From: Actinomadura syzygii
GTDB taxonomy: Bacteria > Actinomycetota > Actinomycetes > Streptosporangiales > Streptosporangiaceae
Direction: 5' to 3'
Length of the DNA: 64,000 bases
NCBI RefSeq assembly: GCF_008085905.1
Contig: NZ_VSFF01000010.1
Span: forward strand, 372,001 to 436,000
Under the pieces are notes generated by a model. That model was not told the DNA's origin and did not search any database. It saw only the letters and a list, made by a program, of their open reading frames with translations. Below are positions 24,461 to 32,914 of this stretch, one piece after another. A program made the translations under genes and the position numbers. How positions within the stretch are numbered: the stretch's first letter is position 1; each line of letters opens with the position of its first letter.

Positions 24461-25246
24461 TCAGCCCTCCTCCGGGCTGACCAGCGTGCCGATCTTCTCA
24501 CCCCGGACGGCCCGGACGATGTTGCCCTGCCCCATGAGGTCGAAGACCACGATGGGGAGCGCGTTGTCCATGCAGAGGCTGATGGCCGTGGCGTCCATGA
24601 CCTTCAGGCCCCGCTGTAGAACTTCACCGTAATCCAAACGGTCGAACTTGACCGCGTCAGGATTCTTTCGCGGATCGGCATCGTAGACACCGTCCACTTG
24701 GGTGGCCTTCAGGACGGCCTCCGCCCCGATCTCCAGCGCGCGCTGGGCGGCGGTGGTGTCGGTGGAGAAGAACGGCTGACCGAGACCCGCGCCGAAGATG
24801 ACGACGCGCCCCTTCTCCAGGTGCCGGATGGCGCGCCGCGGAATGTACGGCTCGGCCACCTGGCTCATGGTGATCGCGGTCTGCACGCGGGTGTCGAGCC
24901 CGAGCTTCTCCAGGAAGTCCTGGAGGGCGAGGGAGTTGATGACGGTCCCGATCATGCCCATATAGTCGGCGCGGCCGCGGTCCATGCCGCGCTCGGCCAT
25001 GACCGCCCCGCGGAACATGTTGCCGCCGCCGCAGACGACCGCGACCTGGACGCCGTCCCGCACGGCCTCGGAGATGGCCTCCGCCACATGCTGGACGACC
25101 TCCGGGTCGATCCCCAGCGGGTCGCGTCCGGCGAACGCCTCGCCGGACAGTTTCAGCAGGACCCGCTTCCATCCGGCACGCGGCGCGTGCTGCCCGGGTG
25201 CGGGCGACGAGGCCGCCGCCGCGCTAGTGGTCGTCTTGTCCGGCAC
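24461..25246 (-). CDS. pyrH: UMP kinase
   Basis: 261 residues from GTG 25246 after GAGGAGG. The first 25 residues are a variable Ala/Ser extension. The amino-acid-kinase fold shows KRVLLKLSGEAFAG, VAVVCGGGNMFRG, RGRADYMGMIGTVINSLALQ, FGAGLGQPFFSTDT and KATQVDGVYDADPR. It phosphorylates UMP with ATP in pyrimidine nucleotide synthesis. The usual neighbours tsf and frr flank it. Confidence 0.96.
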   Translation of the reverse strand: MPDKTTTSAAAASSPAPGQHAPRAGWKRVLLKLSGEAFAGRDPLGIDPEVVQHVAEAISEAVRDGVQVAVVCGGGNMFRGAVMAERGMDRGRADYMGMIGTVINSLALQDFLEKLGLDTRVQTAITMSQVAEPYIPRRAIRHLEKGRVVIFGAGLGQPFFSTDTTAAQRALEIGAEAVLKATQVDGVYDADPRKNPDAVKFDRLDYGEVLQRGLKVMDATAISLCMDNALPIVVFDLMGQGNIVRAVRGEKIGTLVSPEEG

Positions 25247-25306
25247 GTCGGCGGCCTCCTCGTAGTCTCGCGCTGTCCTTCGGGTACCTCTGTCTCCAGA
25301 GTGCCC

Positions 25307-26143
25307 TTACGCCTGCCCGACCTTGAACCGGGCGAAGCGGACGACCTTGACCCCGGCCTCGTCCAGGACCTTCGCGATCGTCTTCTTGTTGTCCTTCACG
25401 AACGCCTGCTCCAGGAGGACGAAGTCGCGGAAGTAGGCGTTGACCCGGCCCTCGACGATCTTCGGGATGGCCTGCTCGGGCTTGCCCTCGTCCCGGGTGA
25501 GCTGCTCGGCGAGCGCCCGCTCCTTCTCGACCGCCTCGGCGGGGATCTCCTCGCGGGTGAGGTACTTGGGGGCCATCGCCGCGACCTGCTGGGCGACGTC
25601 CTTGGCGACCTCGGGGTTCTCCTTGTCCAGCTCGACCAGCACGCCGGTGGTCGGCGGCAGGGACGGGTCGGACTTGTGCAGGTAGCTGGCCACGTAGGCG
25701 CCCTGGAAGTGGGCGTAGCGGCGCAGTTCCAGCTTCTCGCCGATCTTGGCGCTGTTCTCCTCGATCAGGGCCTGGACGGTCTTGCCCGGCTCGATCTCGG
25801 CGCCCAGCAGGCCCGGCGCGTCGGCGGCGCCGCTGCCCGCGGCGAACTCGACGAGGCGGTTCGCCAGCTGGATGAACTGCTCGTTCTTGGCGACGAAGTC
25901 GGTCTCGCAGTTCAGCTCCAGGAGCGCCCCGTCGCCGGAGTTCGCGAAGTACTCGGCGACCAGGCCGTTGGCGGCGGTGCGCTCGGCGCGCTTGCCGACG
26001 TCCTTGGCGCCCTTGAGACGCAGCAGCTCGGTGGCCTTCTCGAAGTCGCCGTCCGCCTCGGTGAGGGCGTTCTTCACGGCCATCATTCCGGAGCCGGTCA
26101 GGTCGCGCAGCCGCTTGACGTCGGCGGCGGTGAAGTTAGCCAT
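25307..26143 (-). CDS. tsf: Translation elongation factor Ts
   Basis: 278 residues. The N-terminal UBA-like part and TDFVAKNEQFIQLAN and the DLTGSGMMAVKNALTEADGD block identify EF-Ts, the nucleotide exchange factor of EF-Tu. The C-terminal domain shows LLEQAFVKDNKKTIAKVLDE. The gene follows rpsB by 88 bases, the standard bacterial pair. Confidence 0.97.
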   Translation of the reverse strand: MANFTAADVKRLRDLTGSGMMAVKNALTEADGDFEKATELLRLKGAKDVGKRAERTAANGLVAEYFANSGDGALLELNCETDFVAKNEQFIQLANRLVEFAAGSGAADAPGLLGAEIEPGKTVQALIEENSAKIGEKLELRRYAHFQGAYVASYLHKSDPSLPPTTGVLVELDKENPEVAKDVAQQVAAMAPKYLTREEIPAEAVEKERALAEQLTRDEGKPEQAIPKIVEGRVNAYFRDFVLLEQAFVKDNKKTIAKVLDEAGVKVVRFARFKVGQA

Positions 26144-26231
26144 TGCTCTCTTCGCTTCTCTCGTCGTCGTTGGTCGTGGGACCCGCGACGGTCCCCGGCC
26201 CGTCCGCGCCGGACGGGCCGGGACCGCGGGA

Positions 26232-27242
26232 TCAAGCCTGCTCGGCCTCGGCGGGCTTCGGCGCTTCCTCGGCCGGGGTCTCCTCAGCCTTGGCGTCCTC
26301 GGCCTTGGCCTCCTCAGCCGGCGCGTCCTCAGCCTTGGCCTCCTGCGCCGGAGCGTCCTCGGCGGGAGCGTCCTGGGCCGGGGCCTCCTCGGTGGTCGCG
26401 GCGGCCTCGGTGGCGGCGGCCTCCGCCGGGGCCTCGGCGCCCTCCTCGGACGGCTTCAGCAGGTCCCGCTCCCACTCGGGCAGCGGCTCGTCGGAGACCG
26501 CGGTGGCGGCGCCCTCGGCCGGCTTCTCGTCCGCGCCGGGCGCGGCGCCCGCGCGCGCGATGAGGCCGTCCGCGACGGAGTCGGCGACGACGCGGGTCAG
26601 CAGGCTGACGCTGCGGATGGCGTCGTCGTTGCCCGGGACCGGGTAGTCGACCTCGTCCGGGTCGCAGTTGGTGTCCAGGATCGCGACGACCGGGATACCG
26701 AGCTTCTTTGCCTCGTTGACCGCGATGTGCTCCTTCTTGGTGTCCACGATCCAGATGGCGCTCGGAACCTTCGCCATGTCGCGGATACCGCCGAGGGTGC
26801 GCTCCAGCTTGTCCTTCTCGCGGCGGAGCCCGAGGAGCTCCTTCTTGGTCATGCCCGAACCGGCCACGTCGTCGTAGTTGATCTCCTCCAGCTCCTTGAG
26901 CCGGGTGAGCCGCTTGTGGACGGTGGAGAAGTTCGTGAGCATGCCGCCCAGCCAGCGCTGGTTGACGTAGGGCATGCCGACCCGGGTCGCCTGCTCGGCG
27001 ATGGACTCCTGGGCCTGCTTCTTCGTGCCGACGAACAGGATCGTCCCGCCGTGGGCGACCGTGGCCTTGACGAACTCGAAGGCGCGGTCGATGTAGGACA
27101 GGGACTGCTGGAGGTCGATGATGTAGATGCCGTTGCGCTCGGTGAGGATGAAGCGCTTCATCTTCGGGTTCCAGCGGCGGGTCTGGTGGCCGAAGTGGAC
27201 GCCGCTCTCAAGGAGCTGCCGCATGGTGACGACGGGTGCCAT
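26232..27242 (-). CDS. rpsB: 30S ribosomal protein S2 with a long acidic tail
   Basis: 336 residues from ATG 27242. The S2 core runs to about 245 (MRQLLESGVHFGHQTRRWNP, QRWLGGMLTNFSTV, VDTKKEHIAVNEAKKLGIPV, DDAIRSVSLLTR). After that comes a tail of some 85 residues built almost only of Ala, Glu, Pro, Lys and Asp in a loose (A-E-D-A/P-x) repeat. Typical S2 proteins have about 230-300 residues, and actinobacterial tails vary in length. The leader upstream contains strong hairpins. Confidence 0.96.
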   Translation of the reverse strand: MAPVVTMRQLLESGVHFGHQTRRWNPKMKRFILTERNGIYIIDLQQSLSYIDRAFEFVKATVAHGGTILFVGTKKQAQESIAEQATRVGMPYVNQRWLGGMLTNFSTVHKRLTRLKELEEINYDDVAGSGMTKKELLGLRREKDKLERTLGGIRDMAKVPSAIWIVDTKKEHIAVNEAKKLGIPVVAILDTNCDPDEVDYPVPGNDDAIRSVSLLTRVVADSVADGLIARAGAAPGADEKPAEGAATAVSDEPLPEWERDLLKPSEEGAEAPAEAAATEAAATTEEAPAQDAPAEDAPAQEAKAEDAPAEEAKAEDAKAEETPAEEAPKPAEAEQA

Positions 27243-27303
27243 TGCCCGTGTTCTCCTTCTCTGGCCCTGCCGGGCCGCATTTGGTTGTCTCCTGCGCCCG
27301 GGT

Positions 27304-27344
27304 GCCGTCCCACCGTCGCCGCGGCGACGGACCTGGGGACGGCG
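27304..27344 (-). promoter_or_regulatory. Long hairpin in the rpsB 5' leader
   Basis: GCCGTCCC (27304-27311) pairs with GGGACGGC (27337-27344) around an inner perfect palindrome CCGTCGCCGCGGCGACGG (27313-27330). It lies 62-102 bases upstream of the rpsB start codon, in the transcribed leader. S2 leaders in many bacteria hold autoregulatory structures; whether this is one is unproven. A second perfect hairpin GACCCG-TTTC-CGGGTC occurs at 27413-27428. Confidence 0.5.
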
Positions 27345-27571
27345 CCCCACCCATGTCAGCGGTGGCATGCGGGCGCGTGAAATCAGCCGCCGGGACATCC
27401 CCAGGCGGCTGTGACCCGTTTCCGGGTCTGTGACCTCGCCGCTCACCGCGGCTTCTCGTCTCTCCCCCCTGCGGACGGATCGTCGACGGCCTGGCCCTGG
27501 CCGGTGCCCTCTCGGACACTGCTACAGATTATCAGGGCGCGGGGGTGTCCGGGAATGAACGGCGGCCGAGG

Positions 27572-27580
27572 TTATCCACA
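27572..27580 (+). promoter_or_regulatory. Consensus DnaA box
   Basis: TTATCCACA, inside the 15-base string CCGAGGTTATCCACA that recurs exactly at 29381-29395. It lies 50 bases upstream of the M23 peptidase start. Confidence 0.5.
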
Positions 27581-27630
27581 GTTGACGGAGCCCCTGTCGG
27601 CGCGTCGGGCTGGGCGGCAGGCTGCGATGC

Positions 27631-28323
27631 ATGACGTTATTGACATTGCTCCTCACCTGCACGATCGCCCTCGGGGCGCCCGGTCCGGCGGTGTGGCGAT
27701 GGCCGCTCGGGCCGCCCGCGCCGCAGGTCGTCCGGGCCTTCGCGCCACCCGCCTCGCCGTGGGGGCCCGGCCACCGGGGCGTCGACCTGGCGGCGCGGCC
27801 AGGGCAGCCCGTCTACGCCGCCGGGGCGGGGCGCGTCTCCTACGCCCGGCGTCTGGCGGGACGGGGCGTGGTCGCGATCGATCACGGCGTGCTTCGGACC
27901 ACGTATCTGCCGGTCCGCGCCAGTATCGGGGTGGGACGACAGGTGACGGCGGGTACGCGGATCGGGGTCCTGGAGAGCGGTGTGCCGCACTGCCGGGTGC
28001 CGTGCCTGCACTGGGGGCTGCTGCGGGGTTCGCTCTATCTGGATCCGCTGAGCCTGGTCCAGCGGCAGGTGCGCCTGCTGCCCTACTGGCCGAAGTCCAC
28101 GGCGTCGCCTGCTCCCGCCCCGGAGCCGTCGCACCAGCCCGACCTGGTGCTGCGGGACGCCACCACGGCGACGGGCGGCGCGCTGACCGGGGTGTTGCTG
28201 ACCCTCGCCCTGGCGTTCGTCTGGCGCCGTACCGGGCTCCGGTTCCGGCTGCACCGCAGGCACCGTCCGCCGCCGGGCGTGATCAACCTGTCCCGGGAAC
28301 GCCGCCTCCGCCGCGCCCGCTGA
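27631..28323 (+). CDS. M23-family (LytM) peptidase-like protein, membrane bound
   Basis: 230 residues with a cleavable-looking N-terminal signal (MTLLTLLLTCTIALGAPG). The M23 fold follows: GHRGVDLAA gives the zinc ligands His and Asp, and CLHWGLLRG gives the third ligand His. The first His of the usual HxH motif is Cys here, so catalysis may be altered. A Pro-rich linker leads to a C-terminal transmembrane helix (GALTGVLLTLALAFVW) and a basic cytoplasmic tail. In streptomycetes a similar gene sits beside rpsB. It probably trims or binds peptidoglycan outside the membrane. Confidence 0.85.
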   Translation: MTLLTLLLTCTIALGAPGPAVWRWPLGPPAPQVVRAFAPPASPWGPGHRGVDLAARPGQPVYAAGAGRVSYARRLAGRGVVAIDHGVLRTTYLPVRASIGVGRQVTAGTRIGVLESGVPHCRVPCLHWGLLRGSLYLDPLSLVQRQVRLLPYWPKSTASPAPAPEPSHQPDLVLRDATTATGGALTGVLLTLALAFVWRRTGLRFRLHRRHRPPPGVINLSRERRLRRAR

Positions 28324-28333
28324 CCCGCCAACT

Positions 28334-28362
28334 GCCGTCCCGCCCCCCGGATGCGGGACGGC
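28334..28362. terminator. Bidirectional hairpin between M23 and xerC genes
   Basis: GCCGTCCCGC (28334-28343) and GCGGGACGGC (28353-28362) form a perfect 10-bp stem around a 9-base loop, between two convergent genes. There is no T-tract, common for high-GC terminators. Confidence 0.75.
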
Positions 28363-28393
28363 ACGGCCTCGCCCGCATGCCGGTTGGGCGCGG

Positions 28394-29314
28394 TCAGTCG
28401 GGTTGGGCTCCGCGGGGGTGGGCCTGCCGATGGACGTGTTTGAGGCGTTCGGGCGCCACGTGGGTGTAGATCTGGGTCGTCTGCAATGAGGCGTGACCGA
28501 GGATCTCCTGGACGCTCCTCAGGTCCGCCCCGCCTTCGAGCAGATGGGTGGCGGCGCTGTGGCGCAGGCCATGTGGGCTCAGGTCGGGGACTTCCCCGAC
28601 CTCGTTGATCCGGTCGTGGACGATCCGGCGCGCGCTGGTCGGGTGCAGGCGTCCGCCGCGCACGCCCAGGAACAGGGCGGGGCCACTGCCTTCGGTCGAG
28701 AGGGCGGGGCGTCCGGCCCGAAGCCAGTCCTGGACGGCGCGGACGGCCGGTTCTCCCACCGGGACGGTCCGCTCACGTCCGCCCTTGCCCAGGACTCGGA
28801 CCGTGCGTCGGCCGGTGTCCAGGTCGTCGATGTCCAGACCGCACAGTTCGCTGACCCGAACGCCCGTTCCGTAAAGCAGTTCCAGGACGGCCAGATCACG
28901 GAGTCCGAGAGGTCCCTGGGCGTCCATCGTGTCGAGGAGACGCGCCGCCTCTTCCTGGGTGAGTGCGATGGGCAGGTCCCGTTGCCGCTTGGGAGTGCCG
29001 AGCAGTAGCCCTGGATCGTCGTCGAGCAGACCTCGCCGGTGCAGGTGGCGGGTGAAGGCGCGGACGGCCGCCGTCCTGCGGGCCAGGGTGGCGCGCGAGC
29101 GGCCGAGCGCGTGCTGGCGGGCGAGCCAGGCGCGCAGGAGCGAGACGTCCAACTCCCCCGGTTCCGTCACGCCGGTGTCAGCGGCATAGCCGACCAGGTC
29201 GTTCAGATCGCCGAGGTAGGCGCGCAGCGTGTGCGGTGAGACGTCGCGCTCCGCGCGCAGATGGCGCCCGAAGTCGGAGACGGCTTCCTCCAGCGCAAGG
29301 GTCACAGGCGTCAC
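28394..29314 (-). CDS. xerC: Tyrosine recombinase XerC
   Basis: 306 residues from GTG 29314; GTG 29305 or TTG 29341 are alternatives. The N-terminal SAM-like core-binding domain (FGRHLRAERDVSPHTLRAYL) is followed by the catalytic domain with all residues: Arg in GTGVRVSELCG, Lys in LGKGGRERTVP, His-x-x-Arg in SPHGLRHSAATH, His in LGHASLQTT and Tyr in QIYTHV. XerC acts with XerD at dif to resolve chromosome dimers. Its location in the rpsB-dprA region is the conserved one, so this is housekeeping, not a phage integrase. Confidence 0.93.
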   Translation of the reverse strand: MTPVTLALEEAVSDFGRHLRAERDVSPHTLRAYLGDLNDLVGYAADTGVTEPGELDVSLLRAWLARQHALGRSRATLARRTAAVRAFTRHLHRRGLLDDDPGLLLGTPKRQRDLPIALTQEEAARLLDTMDAQGPLGLRDLAVLELLYGTGVRVSELCGLDIDDLDTGRRTVRVLGKGGRERTVPVGEPAVRAVQDWLRAGRPALSTEGSGPALFLGVRGGRLHPTSARRIVHDRINEVGEVPDLSPHGLRHSAATHLLEGGADLRSVQEILGHASLQTTQIYTHVAPERLKHVHRQAHPRGAQPD

Positions 29315-29386
29315 GCTGCGCCAGACACCCGGCCGAAGCAAGGACCCGCCGCCGTTTCGCGGTGATCGTCGCGAATGTTCCCGAGG

Positions 29387-29395
29387 TTATCCACA
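29387..29395 (+). promoter_or_regulatory. Consensus DnaA box
   Basis: TTATCCACA within CCGAGGTTATCCACA (29381-29395), identical to the site at 27566-27580. It lies between the divergent xerC and yraN genes, 64 bases before the yraN start. Confidence 0.5.
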
Positions 29396-29458
29396 ATTCG
29401 CGCTCCCTCTGTCACGCATCGTCACCGCGCGGCATCGTCGAAGTCCGGAGGTGAGGCC

Positions 29459-29812
29459 ATGAAAGCCCACATCAGCCTCGGCAGGCGCGGCGAGGACGCC
29501 GCCACCGACTACCTGCTCGAACTCGGCTGGACGATTCTCGACCGCAACTGGCGGTGCCCGGATGGCGAGCTCGACATCGTCGCCCACGACGGGCGCCGGC
29601 ACGTCGTCTGCGAGGTGAAGACCCGCGGTTCCACCCGCTTCGGCGACCCCCTCGAAGCGATCACGGCGGACAAGGCCGCCCGGTTGCGGCGGCTGGCCTG
29701 GCGGTGGGCCGCCGCGCACGGCGTCGGGTCCGCGAACGTGCGGGTCGACGTCCTCGGCCTGGTCTCCAAGGGGACCGGCTTCTCCATCGACCACCTGAGG
29801 GAGGTGTGCTGA
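29459..29812 (+). CDS. YraN/UPF0102 nuclease-like protein
   Basis: 117 residues with a GGAGGTGAGG site. The motif order GRRGEDAATDYLLELGWTIL, then CPDGELDIVAHDGRRHVVCE and VKTR is the GE-D-ExK arrangement of a restriction-endonuclease-like fold typical of UPF0102. Its function is not established, but it is nearly always encoded with yifB and dprA as here. The ATG of yifB follows its stop immediately. Confidence 0.93.
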   Translation: MKAHISLGRRGEDAATDYLLELGWTILDRNWRCPDGELDIVAHDGRRHVVCEVKTRGSTRFGDPLEAITADKAARLRRLAWRWAAAHGVGSANVRVDVLGLVSKGTGFSIDHLREVC

Positions 29813-31366
29813 ATGACGCTCGCGAAGACCCGCTCGGTGTCGCTCGTCGGGGTGGACGGCCTCGTCGTGGACGTCGAGGCGGCCATCACCAGCGGCGTGC
29901 CCGGCCTCCACCTGGTCGGCCTCCCGGACACCGCGCTCAGCGAGGCCCGCGACCGCGTCCGGGCCGCCATCTTCAACTCCGGTGAAGACTGGCCTAACAG
30001 GCATGTCACGGTGTCGCTGTTTCCAGCGAGCGTGCCGAAGAAAGGATCGACCTTCGATCTCGCCATCGCGATCGCGTTGCTCGCGGCGGCGGAGGCCGTC
30101 CCGGCACGCGCCTGCGCCGACCTTGTGCTGATCGGCGAACTCGGTCTGGACGGCCGGCTTCGTCCGATCCAGGGCGTCCTGCCCGCCGTGCTAGCGGCGG
30201 CGAACAACGGCTGCCGGACGGTGGTCGTCCCGCAGGCGAACGCGGCCGAGGCAGAACTCGTCCCGGACATGAAGGTCGTCTCGGCGAGGACGCTGCGCGC
30301 TCTCCTCTGCCTCCTGCGCGACCAGCCGCCGCCCATCGAAGAGGACCAGGACGAGGGGCCGCCCTCCCCCGCCGACGGATACTCGGTGCGACGGCACGAC
30401 ATCCCGCCCGACCTGGACCTGGCCGACGTCCGCGGGCAGGCGGAGGCACGGCGCGCCCTGGAGATCAGTGCCGCGGGAGGGCATCATCTCTTCTTCGCCG
30501 GGCCTCCCGGGTGCGGGAAGACCATGCTCGCGGAACGCCTGCCGACGCTGATGCCGCCCCTGGAGCCCGACGTCGCGCTGGAGGTCACGGCGATCCACTC
30601 CGTCGCGGGCACGCTCCGGCCGGGTCAGCCGCTGATCGTCCAGCCGCCGTTCTACGCACCGCACCACTCGGCGTCCCGGGCGTCGCTGGTCGGCGGCGGA
30701 TCGGGGCGCGTCCTCCAGCCCGGAGCGGTGTCCCTGGCCCACCGGGGGATCTTGTTTCTAGATGAGGCTCCTGAGTTCTTGGCCGGAACGCTCGACGCGC
30801 TGCGCCAGCCGCTCGAAGAGGGCGAGGTGAGGATCAGCCGGATCGAGGGCATGGCGCGGTTCCCCGCGCGGTTCACGCTCGTCCTGGCGGCGAACCCCTG
30901 CCCGTGCGCCGCCGCCAAGCAGATCGACTGCTCGTGCGCCCCCGGCGCGCGCCGCAAGTACGCGTCCCGTGTGTCCGGGCCGCTGCTCGACCGCATCGAC
31001 CTCAAGCTGGAGCTGACCCCGGCCAGCCGCGCCGAACTCCGCTACGACCTGGAGTTCGCCGAATCCAGCAAGGTGGTGGCCGAACGCGTCCTGCTCGCCA
31101 GGGAACGGACGCTCAGCCGCCTGGCGGGCACCCCATGGAGATCCAACTCCGAGATCCCCGGGCCGGAGCTGCGCCGCCGCTTCACCCCGTCGTCGGAGGC
31201 GATGCAGGGCCCCGACCAAGCACTCCAGCGTGGCGCGCTGACCGCCCGCGGGCTCGACCGCGTCCTGCGCGTCGCCTGGACGCTCGCCGACCTGGCGGGC
31301 CACGACGAGCCCGGCCCGGACGACGTCGGCGGCGCGCTCGCCCTCTGGTCGGCGGTGCGCCAGTGA
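29813..31366 (+). CDS. YifB/ComM-family Mg chelatase-like ATPase
   Basis: 517 residues. An N-terminal Lon-like domain (GLHLVGLPDTALSEARDRVR, PKKGSTFDLAIAIALLAA) precedes an AAA+ domain with Walker A FAGPPGCGKTMLAERLP, Walker B GILFLDEAPEF, and LAANPCPC. ComM, a member, is a hexameric helicase that extends branch migration during natural transformation. The gene lies between yraN and dprA, forming a DNA-processing operon. Confidence 0.94.
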   Translation: MTLAKTRSVSLVGVDGLVVDVEAAITSGVPGLHLVGLPDTALSEARDRVRAAIFNSGEDWPNRHVTVSLFPASVPKKGSTFDLAIAIALLAAAEAVPARACADLVLIGELGLDGRLRPIQGVLPAVLAAANNGCRTVVVPQANAAEAELVPDMKVVSARTLRALLCLLRDQPPPIEEDQDEGPPSPADGYSVRRHDIPPDLDLADVRGQAEARRALEISAAGGHHLFFAGPPGCGKTMLAERLPTLMPPLEPDVALEVTAIHSVAGTLRPGQPLIVQPPFYAPHHSASRASLVGGGSGRVLQPGAVSLAHRGILFLDEAPEFLAGTLDALRQPLEEGEVRISRIEGMARFPARFTLVLAANPCPCAAAKQIDCSCAPGARRKYASRVSGPLLDRIDLKLELTPASRAELRYDLEFAESSKVVAERVLLARERTLSRLAGTPWRSNSEIPGPELRRRFTPSSEAMQGPDQALQRGALTARGLDRVLRVAWTLADLAGHDEPGPDDVGGALALWSAVRQ

Positions 31367-32535
31367 GCGACGAGCGCACCGCCCGCGCCACCCTGACCGC
31401 CGTCGCCGAACCCGGCGACGCCTTCCTCAACCGGATCATCGACGAGTCCGGCCCGGAGCAGGCCCTCGAAGCGATCCGCACCGGACGGCTCCCCGACGGC
31501 GTGCCCGCCGGCCCCAAGGAGATCGATCGCCTGGCACATTGGCGGATCCGGCTGATCGCCGCCGAACCCGACCAGGACATGGCCGTCTGCGCCCGCTTCC
31601 ATGGACGCCTCATCTGCCCGGGCGAGCCCGAATGGCCGACGACCCTCGACGACCTCGGCAGCGGCCGCCCCTACGCCCTGTGGCTGCGCGGCCCCGGCGA
31701 CCTGCGCTACAACTGCCTGCGCTCGGTCGCCGTCGTCGGCTCCCGCGCCGCGTCCCCCTACGGCATGCGCGCCGCCTCCGACTTCGCCTCCGAACTCGCC
31801 GACGAGGGCTGGACGGTCATCTCCGGCGGCGCGCTCGGGATCGACGCGGCCGCCCACCGGGGCGCCCTCGCCGCCGACGGGCGCACCGTCGCGGTCTTCG
31901 CGAACGGCGTCGACGTGCCTTATCCGGCGTCCAACGAGGGGCTCTTCGCCGAGATGGCCCGGAGGTCCCTGCTGGTCAGCGAGTCGCCGCCCGGCACCCA
32001 CCCGCACCGGCTCCGCTTCCTGATCCGCAATCGGGTGATCGCCGCCCTTTCGCGCGGGACGCTCGTCGTCGAGGCGGAGGCCCGCAGCGGCGCTCTCAAC
32101 ACGGCCGCCTGGGCCGCCAAGCTCGGCCGCATGGTGATGGCCGTGCCGGGCCCGATCACCAGCCGGACGTCGGTCGGCTGCCACCGGCTCCTACGCGAGG
32201 AGAACGCCACCGTCATCACCCGCACCGAGGAGATCATCGAAACGGTCGGACGCCTCGGCACCGACCTCGCCCCTCCCCCGCACACCCCGGTCTTCCCTCG
32301 CGACCGTTTGGAGCCGGTCACCCGGTCCGTACTCGAAGCGTTCCCGTCCCGAGGGGCGGTCGGTCCCGCCCAGCTCGCCGTCAAGGCTGGGATCGATCTG
32401 CCGACCGTCAACGCCAAGCTGGGCCTGCTGGCCGCCGCGGGCTTCATAGAACGCGCTCCCGCTGGATGGCGGTTGGCGAAATCGGCAAAGTCCCCCGGCC
32501 CCGCCACGCCCATCCCCCGAAGGCCCCCGGAATGA
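31363..32535 (+). CDS. dprA: DNA-processing protein DprA
   Basis: 390 residues from GTG 31363, overlapping the yifB stop (GTGA). The Rossmann-like domain has SVAVVGSRAASPYG, ISGGALGIDAAAHRGAL, PYPASNEGLF, ESPPGTHPHRLRFLIRNRVI and LVVEAEARSGALNTA. The C-terminal winged helix (VGPAQLAVKAGIDLPTVNAK) is complete. DprA loads RecA on incoming single-stranded DNA. The tail after the winged helix is Pro-rich. Confidence 0.95.
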   Translation: MSDERTARATLTAVAEPGDAFLNRIIDESGPEQALEAIRTGRLPDGVPAGPKEIDRLAHWRIRLIAAEPDQDMAVCARFHGRLICPGEPEWPTTLDDLGSGRPYALWLRGPGDLRYNCLRSVAVVGSRAASPYGMRAASDFASELADEGWTVISGGALGIDAAAHRGALAADGRTVAVFANGVDVPYPASNEGLFAEMARRSLLVSESPPGTHPHRLRFLIRNRVIAALSRGTLVVEAEARSGALNTAAWAAKLGRMVMAVPGPITSRTSVGCHRLLREENATVITRTEEIIETVGRLGTDLAPPPHTPVFPRDRLEPVTRSVLEAFPSRGAVGPAQLAVKAGIDLPTVNAKLGLLAAAGFIERAPAGWRLAKSAKSPGPATPIPRRPPE

Positions 32536-32599
32536 ACCGTCCAAACACGGAGGCAGGACGCCGCTCACGATCGCCGCCCACGTCTAGGCGGGAGTCGGC

Positions 32600-32914
32600 C
32601 TATTGGTCGGACGGGAGTTCGAACTCGCTTTTGGCGAGTTCTTCGACGTTGACGTCCTTGAAGGTGACGACACGCACGTTCTTGACGAAGCGGGCGGGGC
32701 GGTACATGTCCCAGACCCAGGCGTCCTGCATCGTGACCTCGAAGTAGACCTCGCCGTTCTCGACACTGCGCACCTGAAGGTCCACGGAATTGGTCAGGTA
32801 GAACCGGCGCTCGGTCTCGACGACGTAGCCGAAGAGCCCGAGCACGTCGCGGTACTCGCGATAGAGCTGCAGCTCCATCTCGGTCTCGTACTTTTCGAGA
32901 TCCTCGGCGCTCAC
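32600..32914 (-). CDS. DUF2469 protein
   Basis: 104 residues, starting with GTG that overlaps the rnhB stop codon. The sequence MSAEDLEKYETEMELQLYRE and the following VLGLFGYVVETERRFYLTN is the conserved actinobacterial DUF2469 family, always found beside rnhB. It is acidic and has no predicted membrane part. The function is unknown. Confidence 0.92.
   Translation of the reverse strand: MSAEDLEKYETEMELQLYREYRDVLGLFGYVVETERRFYLTNSVDLQVRSVENGEVYFEVTMQDAWVWDMYRPARFVKNVRVVTFKDVNVEELAKSEFELPSDQ

Larger units (their letters stand above)
27243..27630. other. Divergent intergenic region, rpsB leader and M23 promoter
   Basis: No gene is seen. On the minus strand a GATAAT word (27528-27533) could be the -10 of the rpsB operon, giving a leader of roughly 280 bases that contains the hairpins at 27304-27344 and 27413-27428. 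On the + strand side a perfect DnaA box (27572-27580) lies 50 bases before the M23 peptidase. Confidence 0.5.

Noticed and set aside
28394..29314. Phage integrase or integrative element
   Set aside because: The recombinase is XerC in its conserved chromosomal setting; no att sites, excisionase or phage genes are present.
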